A stretch of DNA of 64,000 nucleotides from an uncultured Paraburkholderia sp. Lineage in GTDB: Bacteria > Pseudomonadota > Gammaproteobacteria > Burkholderiales > Burkholderiaceae. The notes under the pieces were generated by a model. That model had not been told where the DNA came from and searched no databases. It saw only the letters and a program-made list of their open reading frames with translations. Positions 1-8,038 of the stretch are shown piece by piece; position 1 is the stretch's first letter, and each line of letters starts with the position of its first letter. The DNA lies in assembly GCA_940746715.1 (NCBI GenBank), contig CALNWN010000003.1:462272-526271 (forward strand). Reading direction: 5' to 3'. The position numbers and the translations under genes were made by a program.

Positions 1-142
1 GATTACAAGCGCGGATACGCATAAACGCGGCGATCGGGCGTGTCGCCGTCATATCGCGGCGATTCAGGGGGCGCCGGTCATGCGTCGATGGGCAAGGGCA
101 AGAGAGCAGGCGCGGCGGCGCGAGCCGAAGCTGGAAGGGCGG

Positions 143-889
143 CTAGCGGCCGCCGGACACGTCGAGCAACGCGCCGGTGACGTACGACGCGGCGTCGCTG
201 AGCAACCAGACGATGGTCTCGGCGACCTCGTCGGCGCGGCCCGGGCGACCCAAGGGCGTGACTGCGCCGAGCTGGGCGGCGCGCTCGGGCTTGCCGCCGC
301 TCGCATGAATTTCGGTATCGATGAGGCCAGGCCGTACCGCGTTCACGCGCACGCCGCGCGGCCCGAGTTCCTTGGCGAGCCAGAGCGTCAGGGTGTCGAC
401 TGCGCCTTTGGAGCCCGCGTAGTCGATGTACTCGTTGGGCGACCCCAAGCGCGCCGCCGCCGACGACACATTCACGATCACACCGCCCGCGCCGCCGCGA
501 TCCGTCGACATGCGCCGCGCGGCTTCGCGCGCGCAGAGATATGCGCCCAGCACGTTGACGTTGAACATGCGCGTGAGCCGCGCGAGATCCATGTCGGCGA
601 GCGGCATGGACGGCGCCACGATGCCCGCGTTGTTGACGAGCGCGTCGAGCCGGCCGAACTGTGCCTGAACGGCGTCGAACATGGCGAGCACGTCGGCTTC
701 GCTGGCGACGTCGCCGGCAATGGGCAGCGCGCGTCCGCCGGCTCGCTCGACTTCGGCGACGGTTTCTTGCGCCGCCGCCAGGTTCTGCGCGTAGTTCACG
801 CCGACCGACCAGCCACGCGGGCCGAGCAGGCGCGCGGTCGCGCGGCCTATGCCGCGGCTGCCGCCGGTGATCAGAACGGTTCGGGTCAT
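143..889 (-). CDS. SDR family NAD(P)-dependent oxidoreductase
   Basis: Predicted cytosolic short-chain dehydrogenase of 248 residues, the usual length for classical SDRs. The N-terminal Rossmann motif TGGSRGIG sits at about residues 8-15, the NNAG motif follows near residue 87, and the catalytic Ser and the Tyr/Lys pair appear in NVSSAA and YAGSK. The C-terminal segment with NAVRPGLIDTEIHA is typical of glucose/3-ketoacyl reductase-like SDRs. The substrate cannot be read from sequence. I chose the ATG six codons inside the ORF-track start because the Rossmann beta strand begins directly after it (MTRTVLITGG). The gene looks intact. It is separated by about 80 bases from the damaged LOG gene on the same strand. 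Confidence 0.88.
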   Translation of the reverse strand: MTRTVLITGGSRGIGRATARLLGPRGWSVGVNYAQNLAAAQETVAEVERAGGRALPIAGDVASEADVLAMFDAVQAQFGRLDALVNNAGIVAPSMPLADMDLARLTRMFNVNVLGAYLCAREAARRMSTDRGGAGGVIVNVSSAAARLGSPNEYIDYAGSKGAVDTLTLWLAKELGPRGVRVNAVRPGLIDTEIHASGGKPERAAQLGAVTPLGRPGRADEVAETIVWLLSDAASYVTGALLDVSGGR

Positions 890-966
890 CGCAGCCTCGG
901 CGTACAAGTAGAGTAAGCGCTAAAAAGGGGCCGGCGGGGCGCCGGTTCTTACGCGGCAGCCGTCAG

Positions 967-1534
967 TCAGACGGCTTCGCGCCTGATTGCCCACTTGTCG
1001 GCGGCGGGCGGCTGATAGCGTTGCAGCTTGCCGATCAGTCCGGCGGGATCAGCGTCGATCTGCAGGATGTCGAGATAGGTATGCCGCATGAAGCCTTCCT
1101 CCACCGTGTGCTGCAACAGCTTGATCAACGGATCGTAAAAGCCGTCGATATTGAGCAGTGCCACCGGTTTCTGGTGGTAGCCGAGCTGCGCCCACGTGTA
1201 CACCTCGAAGAATTCCTCGAGCGTGCCCGCGCCGCCCGGCATTGCGACGAACGCATCGGACAGGTCGGCCATCATCTTCTTGCGCTGATGCATGTCGGGC
1301 ACGACGTGCAGCTCCGTAAGACCGTTATGGCCGACTTCCTTGTTGACGAGCAGCTGCGGAATCACGCCGATCGCGCGGCCGCCTTCGGGCCATGACCGTG
1401 TCGGCGATCACGCCCATCAGACCCACCTTGCCGCCGCCATAGACGAGCGCGCGCCCGAACGCGCGCGGCGCCGCTTCTGCATACAACGGTTTGACTCCAT
1501 TCGAGGAGCCGCAATACACACACACCGACTTCAT
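967..1534 (-). pseudogene. LOG/TIGR00730 family protein, frameshifted
   Basis: This family (cytokinin riboside 5'-monophosphate phosphoribohydrolase, 'lysine decarboxylase-like' Rossmann fold) normally has about 195 residues. The N-terminus [11 protein letters not shown] and [11 protein letters not shown] lie in one frame. The continuation with the PGGAGTLEEFFE signature and the C-terminus lies in another. An extra G in a G run near 1389 (GGG where the family reading needs GG) accounts for the shift. Removing it gives an exact number of codons for about 188 residues. The family stretch between AFGRAL and VYGGG also looks several residues short, so a small in-frame deletion is likely as well. 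The start follows the TetR stop by 11 bases on the same strand, so the two are probably co-transcribed. I call it a probable pseudogene; a sequencing error in the G run is the alternative. Confidence 0.8.
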
Positions 1535-1545
1535 GGAAACACGTC

Positions 1546-2259
1546 CTATTCGTTGCGAGGCGCGGCGCCTTCCTTCGGCGGCAAATAGTCGTAGAACTCG
1601 CGCTTTTCCAGCTTGCCCGACACGAGGTCGTCGAAAATCTGCCGCGAGCGGCCGCGCAGATAAGGCGCCATCAACGACACGATCTGCACGCTCACCTGAT
1701 GCAGCTCCGCGCGGATCGCTTCCTGCTCGTTGTATTTGCGCGGATTCATGACGAACTGATACGACAGCCAATACGTTGCGATCACACCGATATTGGTCGC
1801 GATCACTTGCAGTTCCTGCGGCGTGGCGACCATTTCGCCGTCCGCCACGAGCTGATCGCAGAACTGGCTCGCAAAGCGCACCTTGTGGCTGATGATCTGC
1901 TTGAAGTGCGTTTCCAGCGTGCGGTTGCGCGCGAGCAGGTCGTTCAGGTCGCGATACAGGAAGCGGTAGCGCCACGTGAAATCGACCATGTACTGCAGAT
2001 ACGACCACATTTCGTCGATGGTCGCGCGGTGGTCGTCGGGAAAACGCAGACGCTTTTCGATCTCCTGCTCGAACTGGCTGAAGATGCTGTTGATGATGTC
2101 GTCTTTGTTGCGGAAGTGGTAGTACAGGTTGCCTGGACTGATTTCCATTTCCTCGGCGATCGTCGTCGTCGTGACGTTCGGCTCGCCGATTTCGTTGAAC
2201 AGTTTCAACGACAGTTCGAGTATCCGTTCGCGCGTGCGGCGGGGAGGTTTGGCTTCCAT
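1546..2259 (-). CDS. TetR/AcrR family transcriptional regulator
   Basis: A 237-residue one-component repressor-type protein. The N-terminal helix-turn-helix covers about residues 8-55 ([16 protein letters not shown], then [26 protein letters not shown]), a canonical TetR DNA-binding domain. The rest is helical ligand-binding domain of the variety common in Burkholderia, rich in aromatic residues ([11 protein letters not shown]). The ligand and regulon are unknown. It lies immediately upstream of the LOG gene on the same strand. The ORF is uninterrupted and of normal length, in contrast to its neighbour. Confidence 0.88.
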   Translation of the reverse strand: MEAKPPRRTRERILELSLKLFNEIGEPNVTTTTIAEEMEISPGNLYYHFRNKDDIINSIFSQFEQEIEKRLRFPDDHRATIDEMWSYLQYMVDFTWRYRFLYRDLNDLLARNRTLETHFKQIISHKVRFASQFCDQLVADGEMVATPQELQVIATNIGVIATYWLSYQFVMNPRKYNEQEAIRAELHQVSVQIVSLMAPYLRGRSRQIFDDLVSGKLEKREFYDYLPPKEGAAPRNE

Positions 2260-2475
2260 GTCGTCCGGCCCTGGTTACGCCGGGTTGGGCGCGCGGCGGC
2301 GTGCCGCTGCTGTATGGACCACCCGGACGCGGTTGCTATTTTAAGACTGCCGAACAATTATAAACCGAGCGTTCTAATCCCAAGCGGATACTCAGGGTTT
2401 TCATTGTTCTGGACGACGTAACGCATTTCGCATGCGACTTTGCGCGCGTCGCGTTTTGGCCGTCGCCGCTGCGGG

Positions 2476-2919
2476 TTAAAACCAGGCCTTCACCCAGCGC
2501 ACGACGAGCGGGCCGACGATCAGCCCCCACGTCATCAGGCACATGCCGAGCGCGACCATCACCGCGGCGCTGCCGAGGTCCTTCGCGCGGCGCGACAGCT
2601 CGTGCCGCTCGAGCGAAATCCGGTCGATGGCGGCTTCCACGCTCGAATTGAGCAACTCGACAATCAGCACCAGCAGCACCGAGCCGAGCAGCAGCACGCG
2701 CCCAACCGGCTCGACCGGCACCAGCAGCCCGCACGGCAGCAGAATCGCGGCGAGTGTCAGCTCCTGGCGGAACGCGCTTTCCTCGCGGATCGCGACGCGA
2801 AAACCCGCGAGCGAGTTTTTCATCGCGTGCCAGGCGCGAGTGAGGCCGCGATTGCTCTTGTACGGATTGAAGGGCAGCGGCGCGAGCGGATCGTCGGGGC
2901 TGAGCGGTTCGTGCTGCAT
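2476..2919 (-). CDS. dgkA: Diacylglycerol kinase
   Basis: Integral inner-membrane kinase that phosphorylates diacylglycerol to phosphatidic acid, recycling lipid left by membrane-derived oligosaccharide or LPS modification. The 147-residue product has a roughly 25-residue N-terminal extension, then the DgkA core with ESAFRQEL and the catalytic signature ELLNSSVEAAIDR near residues 88-100. It has three predicted membrane helices. The last one ends near the C-terminus, before VKAWF. The frame is intact. Nothing recognisable lies in the 250 bases between it and the glycosyltransferase pseudogene, apart from GC-rich imperfect inverted repeats. Confidence 0.92.
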   Translation of the reverse strand: MQHEPLSPDDPLAPLPFNPYKSNRGLTRAWHAMKNSLAGFRVAIREESAFRQELTLAAILLPCGLLVPVEPVGRVLLLGSVLLVLIVELLNSSVEAAIDRISLERHELSRRAKDLGSAAVMVALGMCLMTWGLIVGPLVVRWVKAWF

Positions 2920-3169
2920 TTCGTTCGACGCGTGCGCGGGGTGGGCGCTGGCTTCGCCATGTCCGCCATTTCCGCTGTGGCCATTCAGGCCGTGTCCGCC
3001 GGCATGAGCCGGCCGGCGGCATCGCGGACGTCATCGAATGGCTCGACGCCCGCGCTATCGTGCTCCGTGTGACGAGCGTCGCGGGCGGGCACGGCGCGCA
3101 GCCCGCCGTTCGAGGACGCGCGGCTCGCGTGGGAGGATCGGCTTCGCATGGGCAACCCGGCGCGCCGCG

Positions 3170-4200
3170 TCACGCGGCTGCGCTTTCCTCGCGATAGGAC
3201 GCGCGCGGCAGCGGCTTCAGATGCGAGGCGAACTGTTCCGAGGCCGCCGCCCACGAGAAGCGCTCGGCCCACGCACGCGCATGCGCGCGGTCGATCTTGA
3301 GCGCTTCGAGACACGCCTCGCGCAGGTCCTCGTTCATTGCGCCGGCGCCGCCGTCGCCGAGGACGTCGATCGGACCGGTGACCGGATAGGCCGCCACCGG
3401 CGTGCCGCACGCGAGCGCTTCGAGCAGCACGAGCCCGAACGTGTCGGTGCGGCTCGGGAACACGAACACGTCCGCGGCGGCATAAACCTTCGCGAGTTCA
3501 GCCTGCGTCAGCACGCCGAGATAGTTCGCCTGCGGATAGCGCGACTTCAATTCGGCGAGCGCCGGGCCTTTGCCCGCGACCCATTTCGAGCCCGGCAAGT
3601 CGAGCTTCAGGAAGGCCTCGACGTTTTTCTCCACGGCCACCCGCCCCACGTACAGGAAGATCGGCCGCGCGGTGTTGAGCACCTTGGAGTCCATCGGATG
3701 AAAAATGTCGAGGTCGACGCCGCGCGTCCACAGCACGACGTTCGTGAAGCCGTACTTCTCGAGGTCGCTCTTCACGACCGGCGTGGGCGCTATCACCGCG
3801 AGCGACGGCTTGTGGAACCAGTGCAGGAACCGGTAAGTCGCGGCGAGCGGGATGCCGAGCGCGCCTGCACGTACTCGGGAAAGCGCGTGTGATAAGCCGT
3901 CGTGAAGGGCAGCTTGTGCTGGATCGCGTAGGCGCGAGCGGCCATGCCGAGCGGACCTTCGGTGGCGATATGCAGCGCGTCGGGGCCGAACGCGTCGATA
4001 CGCTCGCGCAGCTTGCGGCGCGGCAGGAGCGAGAGACGAATTTCCGGGTAAGTCGGGCAGGGGATCGTTCTGAATTCGAGCGGCGTCAGGAGATCGACGC
4101 GGTGGCCGAGTTCGCTGAGTTCGCGCGTGGTGTTCTTGAGCGTCCGCACGACGCCGTTGACCTGCGGTTCCCATGCGTCGGTGACGATCATGATCTTCAT
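3170..4200 (-). pseudogene. GT4-type glycosyltransferase, single frameshift
   Basis: A GT-B glycosyltransferase (family 4) that would use a nucleotide sugar to glycosylate a lipid or polysaccharide acceptor at the membrane. The first ~110 residues (MKIMIVTDAWEPQVNGVV through FPEYVQAR) are in one frame. The acceptor/donor portion, with VGRVAVEKNVEAFL, VFPSRTDTFGLVLLEALACGTPV and TGPIDVLG, is in another. A missing T near 3865 (CGCTCGG where the family reading requires CGCTTCGG) explains the shift, and adding one base gives 343 residues, normal for the family. Everything else is well preserved, so the damage is recent or is a base-call error. It sits downstream of the metallophosphoesterase on the same strand. 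Confidence 0.85.
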
Positions 4201-4217
4201 CGATTCGTTCCTCGCTT

Positions 4218-4253
4218 GTGTTCTCGATTGTGTCCCCGATCGTGTCCTCGATC
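4218..4253. repeat. Three degenerate 12-nt tandem repeats
   Basis: Three successive 12-base units (GTGTTCTCGATT, GTGTCCCCGATC, GTGTCCTCGATC) lie between the metallophosphoesterase and the glycosyltransferase start. They do not encode an obvious product. They resemble other short tandem arrays in spacers of this window and may reflect replication slippage. Confidence 0.8.
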
Positions 4254-4275
4254 CGGACGACAGAAGTTGAAAGGG

Positions 4276-5217
4276 TTAAGCGGTCGCGCGGGCCTTCTGC
4301 ACACCCGCTTGCGGAGAGCGCATCACGGTCCAGTAGATCACCTTGAATTCGCCTTCATACGTTTCGACGAGCGCCGACAGGCTTTCGACCCAGTCGCCGT
4401 CGTTGCAATACAGCACGCCGTCGATATCGCGTATCTCGGCTTTGTGGATGTGCCCGCAGACCACGCCGTCGCAGCCGCGGCGGCGTGCTTCGTCGGTCAT
4501 CACGCGTTCGAACGACGAGATGAAGTTCACCGCGTTCTTCACCTGATGCTTCAGGTATTGCGACAGTGACCAGTACGGAAAGCCGAGCCGGCTGCGGATC
4601 CGGTTGAACCAGCGGTTCAGGATCAGGATCATCGTGTAGAGCGTGTCGCCGAGATAGGCGAGCCATTTGGCGTGCTGGATCACGCCGTCGAACAGATCGC
4701 CATGCACGATCCACAGGCGCTTGCCGGCGAGCGTCGTGTGAAATGCCTCGCCGCGCACGTGGATGTCGCCAAACGCGAGGTCGCAGAACTGGCGCGCGGC
4801 TTCGTCGTGATTGCCGGGAACATAGACGACCTGCGTGCCCTTGCGCGCCTTCCTCAGCACCTTCTGCACGACGTCGTTGTGCGCCTGCGGCCAGTACCAG
4901 CCTTTCTTCAACTGCCAGCCGTCGATGATGTCGCCAACGAGGTACAGATACTCCGATTCGTTGTGACGCAGGAAATCGAGCAGATAGGGCGCTTGGCAGT
5001 CGCTCGAGCCAAGATGGATGTCCGAGAGCCAGATCGTGCGGTAGCGATGCGGCTCGGCGTGATCGTCGTCGTGCTGGCCCGTGTGGCTGTCGAGCGGCAG
5101 CGGCGCGACCGGCAGCGGCAGGCCGTGGCTATGACTGAGTTCGGGGCGGAACGCGACGAGGTCGACGCTCGGGCCGGTCTGGCGGAACAGGGAAGTCGCG
5201 GACGTTCTGGAGTCCAT
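4276..5217 (-). CDS. Metallophosphoesterase, UDP-2,3-diacylglucosamine diphosphatase-like
   Basis: A calcineurin-type phosphoesterase of 313 residues. Metal-binding motifs are visible in order: DIHLGSSD (about residue 66), GDIIDGW, GNHDE, then the paired VHGDLFDG and CGHIHKAE. The N-terminal ~55 residues are a low-complexity extension ahead of the first motif. Related proteins are annotated as LpxH-like diphosphatases, but this subgroup lies next to GT4 glycosyltransferases and its substrate is not established here. It is probably cytosolic and membrane-associated. The start gives a full ORF; a downstream start close to the first motif cannot be excluded. Confidence 0.85.
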   Translation of the reverse strand: MDSRTSATSLFRQTGPSVDLVAFRPELSHSHGLPLPVAPLPLDSHTGQHDDDHAEPHRYRTIWLSDIHLGSSDCQAPYLLDFLRHNESEYLYLVGDIIDGWQLKKGWYWPQAHNDVVQKVLRKARKGTQVVYVPGNHDEAARQFCDLAFGDIHVRGEAFHTTLAGKRLWIVHGDLFDGVIQHAKWLAYLGDTLYTMILILNRWFNRIRSRLGFPYWSLSQYLKHQVKNAVNFISSFERVMTDEARRRGCDGVVCGHIHKAEIRDIDGVLYCNDGDWVESLSALVETYEGEFKVIYWTVMRSPQAGVQKARATA

Positions 5218-5355
5218 GGCTCACGCGTCGAGTTGCAGTGCCCGTATTGGGCCTACGGCGCGTGACTATGGCGTGACAGTCACAAGAAGTTCTTATTACT
5301 GCGGGAAGCGGCGGACGACCCGGTCTGGCCCGCGCGATGCCGGCTCGCGAGGCGT

Positions 5356-5997
5356 CTAGGACACGACGGTCATGGGCGGCACCTCGCGCGTGACGTCGAT
5401 CACGCGGGTTCCGGCAAGCCGGTCGTGCAGGAACTGCCGGCTCGCACCGAGGCGGCCGGTCGCCGCCCACAGCACGAACCAGATTCCCGCAATGGCGAGC
5501 GTCTGCGGCAAGCGCAGTCCGAGGAGCGGATGCAGCGCGAGCGGCGGCAGAAACCATAGCCACGCCAGCAGATAGCGCGCGATGGCGCGCCACGCGGAGA
5601 GTGGCGCGCCATCGGCGGCGACCACGCGCAGGCGCCAGGTTTTCATCGGCAGGGTCTGGCCGCTGTGGGTCCAGAACCACACGAAATACAGACCGACCAC
5701 GAGTCCGATCCACGCCGCAAGAAGGTTGTGATGCGTGAGCCCGTTGCGCTGCTGCGTGAGCGTGCTGAACAGATAACCCGCAACGAATACCACGCCGAAC
5801 AGCAGCAGCGCTTCGTAAAGCAGTGCGGCGAGGCGGCGGCGAACGGAAGGCGGCTTGCGGGGCGACGACGGGGGTGGTGGCGGTGGCGGCACCGCGGCTC
5901 GTGCGCCGGCGCTCGCGCTCGACGCCGGATCGGCATTCGTGTCGAGTGGGGAAGTCGCGCGCGGTTCGGACACAGGCGAGCGCGGCTTATGAACCAT
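5356..5997 (-). CDS. RDD family membrane protein
   Basis: About 213 residues. A proline-rich N-terminus with an eight-proline run is followed by RRRLAALLYEALLLFGVVF, the first helix of the RDD domain, and then by two or three more membrane segments (LLAAWIGLVVGLYFVWFW; YLLAWLWFLPPLALHPLLG). The ATG at 5997 was chosen because the ORF-track extension upstream is an arginine-rich out-of-frame reading of the DUF3106 gene, and because this start overlaps the DUF3106 stop by about ten bases. Function is unknown; RDD proteins are integral membrane proteins sometimes linked to ion transport. It is the last gene of the sigma factor cluster. Confidence 0.85.
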   Translation of the reverse strand: MVHKPRSPVSEPRATSPLDTNADPASSASAGARAAVPPPPPPPSSPRKPPSVRRRLAALLYEALLLFGVVFVAGYLFSTLTQQRNGLTHHNLLAAWIGLVVGLYFVWFWTHSGQTLPMKTWRLRVVAADGAPLSAWRAIARYLLAWLWFLPPLALHPLLGLRLPQTLAIAGIWFVLWAATGRLGASRQFLHDRLAGTRVIDVTREVPPMTVVS

Positions 5998-6703
5998 TGA
6001 AGATGGACGGTGCTTCCGCCGGCGACACCGGCAGCGAGGCCGGGCTCGGCAACGACGCGGCAGCCCCCGCGCTCGCCGACGGCGTGCCGCTAGCGGCGGC
6101 GCGCTCGCGCGCATTGACCAGCCGGTCGAGTCCCTTGATTTCGCTCCGACCCGACGGCGGCGCGCTGACCACGCTCGGACGCCGCTTATGCTCGCTCGCG
6201 GCGAGCCGCTGCTTGGTTTCCTCGGGCAGTTGCTGATAGGCCTTCCAGGCATTCTGGCGCGCTTCGCGCGGCAACTGTTTGGAGACCTGATAGTTCTCAC
6301 GCGCGACACGCCGCTGGTCCGGCGTCATGCGGATCCATTCGGTCATCCGGTCGTGCAGGCGTTTTTGCCCTTCCGGCGATAACTTCGAGTAACGCGACGC
6401 GATCTTCAGCCATTTGCGCTTGCGCTCGTCGCTGAAGGAATCCCACTGCGCCTCGAACGGCGCAAGGGCGATATGTTCGGCCGAGCTGAGGCGCGAACAC
6501 GCGAGCGGGCTGTTGCTGCCCGGCAGGCTCGGCAGCTCCACGCCGAGTGTGGGCGCGGGCGCAGGCGCCGCGCCGGTGCCGTTCGCGGCAGGCGCGCCGG
6601 CGGGCGAGGGGCTCGGGTAAAAGCGCGGATAGGTGGCGGCAAACGACACGAGCGCCGCTATCGCACATCCGAAAACAACGGCCAGACCGCGCTTGTAGCT
6701 CAC
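5987..6703 (-). CDS. DUF3106 domain protein
   Basis: A 238-residue predicted periplasmic or membrane-anchored protein. An N-terminal hydrophobic segment (LAVVFGCAIAALVSFAATYP) acts as anchor or signal, followed by a Pro/Ala linker. The charged DUF3106 core (FEAQWDSFSDERKRKWLKIA, then RMTPDQRRVARENYQ) is at about residues 90-160, and a low-complexity tail ends the protein. I chose the GTG at 6703 because GTG and the TGA of the preceding DUF3619 gene overlap (GTGA), typical translational coupling, and because the membrane segment follows at once. The biochemical role is unknown; its position suggests it belongs to a sigma/anti-sigma type module. Confidence 0.82.
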   Translation of the reverse strand: MSYKRGLAVVFGCAIAALVSFAATYPRFYPSPSPAGAPAANGTGAAPAPAPTLGVELPSLPGSNSPLACSRLSSAEHIALAPFEAQWDSFSDERKRKWLKIASRYSKLSPEGQKRLHDRMTEWIRMTPDQRRVARENYQVSKQLPREARQNAWKAYQQLPEETKQRLAASEHKRRPSVVSAPPSGRSEIKGLDRLVNARERAAASGTPSASAGAAASLPSPASLPVSPAEAPSIFNGS

Positions 6704-7122
6704 CCGAACGATCTCCCGCTCAGTGCGCGCGAAAGATACGCGTTGAAGCCGTGGTCGAGATAGGCATTGAGCGGCAGGTCGTCGCTTAACATGGCGGCAT
6801 CGATATCGGCGAGTTCGGCCGTGCGCTGCTGATCTTCCCAGTACGCAATGCCGACAAGGCTCACGACGAGCGCGGCGAGCGGCCACGCGAGCGCGAAGCG
6901 GCGCTGTGGCCGCGGCGCCGCCAACAGGCCGGCGGGAACGCCGGCGAAGGCCGGCACGAACACCGGCGCGCTGACGGTTTCGGGCTTCTGGCGTGCAAGC
7001 GCGGCACGGCGGGCGGCGGCCAGCCGGTCGACGGCGACGGACGGAATGCCGGCCGCGTTTTCGTCGAGCGCGCGGCGCACCTGGCGGGCGAACTCGAGTT
7101 CTTTTGTTTCGAGGGAGCTCAT
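6700..7122 (-). CDS. DUF3619 family protein, putative anti-sigma partner
   Basis: A 140-residue protein with a helical N-terminus (TKELEFARQVRRALDENAAGI), one central membrane helix (FALAWPLAALVVSLVGIAYW), and a short acidic C-terminal part. The single-helix topology plus overlap with the upstream sigma gene (ATGA overlap at 7119-7122) and the downstream DUF3106 gene resembles genes for membrane-bound sigma regulators. The anti-sigma role is inference from context only. The ORF is intact. Confidence 0.83.
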   Translation of the reverse strand: MSSLETKELEFARQVRRALDENAAGIPSVAVDRLAAARRAALARQKPETVSAPVFVPAFAGVPAGLLAAPRPQRRFALAWPLAALVVSLVGIAYWEDQQRTAELADIDAAMLSDDLPLNAYLDHGFNAYLSRALSGRSFG

Positions 7123-7682
7123 AGCGTGATTCCTTTGGCCTTGAGCGCTTGCGCCAGCGTGTGCGTGGCCCGCGAGCAGTGCATCTTCACACTGCCCTCC
7201 GAGCAGCCCATTGCGGCGGCAGTCTCAGCGACATCCATATCTTCCCAATAACGCATGAGAAACGCCTCCCGTTGACGTGCCGGCAACTTTTGGATTTCGT
7301 CGTCGATTATTTGTAGGACCTGTTCGCGCTCGAGTTTGCGCTCATTGCTCTCGGCGCCTGCGGAGCCCTGCTCGAGCTCGAAGGTTTCGAGCGGGTCGAA
7401 CTCCTCGTCGTCGGCATTGCCGAGCGACGAGAACAGGCTCACCCAGGTATTGCGTACTTTGGCACGCCGGAAATAGTCGTGCGTCGCATTTTGCAGAATA
7501 CGCTGAAACAGCAGCGGAAGCTCGGCGGCGGGACGGTCGCCGTATTTTTCGGTGAGTTTGATCATCGCGTCCTGCACGATATCGAGCGAGGCGTCGTCGT
7601 CCCGCACGGCGTAGACCGTCTGCTTGAATGCGCGCCTTTCGACGCCCGCCAGAAAGTCGGCGAGTTCCTTGTCTGATGCCAT
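7119..7682 (-). CDS. RNA polymerase sigma factor, ECF type
   Basis: A 187-residue sigma-70 family protein. Region 2 is visible at about residues 12-75 (DIVQDAMIKLTEKYGD, LFQRILQNATHDYFRRAKVRN). A short acidic linker leads to region 4 (IQKLPARQREAFLMRYWEDMDVAETAAAMGCSEGSVKMH), which carries the -35-binding helix-turn-helix. I start at the ATG at 7682 (MASDKELADF), since the 25 residues upstream in the ORF track match nothing in sigma factors. It heads an overlapping cluster sigma-DUF3619-DUF3106-RDD. It diverges from ilvB across a 356-base spacer. Confidence 0.9.
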   Translation of the reverse strand: MASDKELADFLAGVERRAFKQTVYAVRDDDASLDIVQDAMIKLTEKYGDRPAAELPLLFQRILQNATHDYFRRAKVRNTWVSLFSSLGNADDEEFDPLETFELEQGSAGAESNERKLEREQVLQIIDDEIQKLPARQREAFLMRYWEDMDVAETAAAMGCSEGSVKMHCSRATHTLAQALKAKGITL

Positions 7683-7861
7683 CCGTTGGGGGTCGGCGCA
7701 GCGAGCGTGCGCGTAATCGCGGTCGAAAAATGTCGTAAAACTCGCGGATGCTAACAAATTTTTGCCTAACCAGGGGCAAAAGGTGGGCCGGACCGGGTCG
7801 TCGCGAGCCGGGGCGTCGGTCAGAAACGGCCCTTGCCGGCGGGCGTTCGGGCAATATTTGC

Positions 7862-7890
7862 TTGACCGCGCGGGCGTCTGACGCTATCAT
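7862..7890 (+). promoter_or_regulatory. Predicted sigma-70 promoter of ilvBHC
   Basis: TTGACC and TATCAT are separated by exactly 17 bases, a near-consensus vegetative promoter. Transcription would start near 7897, giving a leader of about 140 bases before ilvB. The rest of the 7683-8038 spacer holds no convincing gene. I saw no leader peptide rich in Ile, Val or Leu codons. Confidence 0.7.
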
Positions 7891-8038
7891 TATTAGTTCG
7901 CAACATAAGTGACTTGTCTCATTGAGGTGTGGCCCAAGAAGCTCACCTGTCAACTGGACGCGCCGCTTGAACCCGAGCCACAAGCCCGGCAGAGAGCACC
8001 CGATCAATTTTTTGCCGAAAATTCGAAAGGTGAATTGA

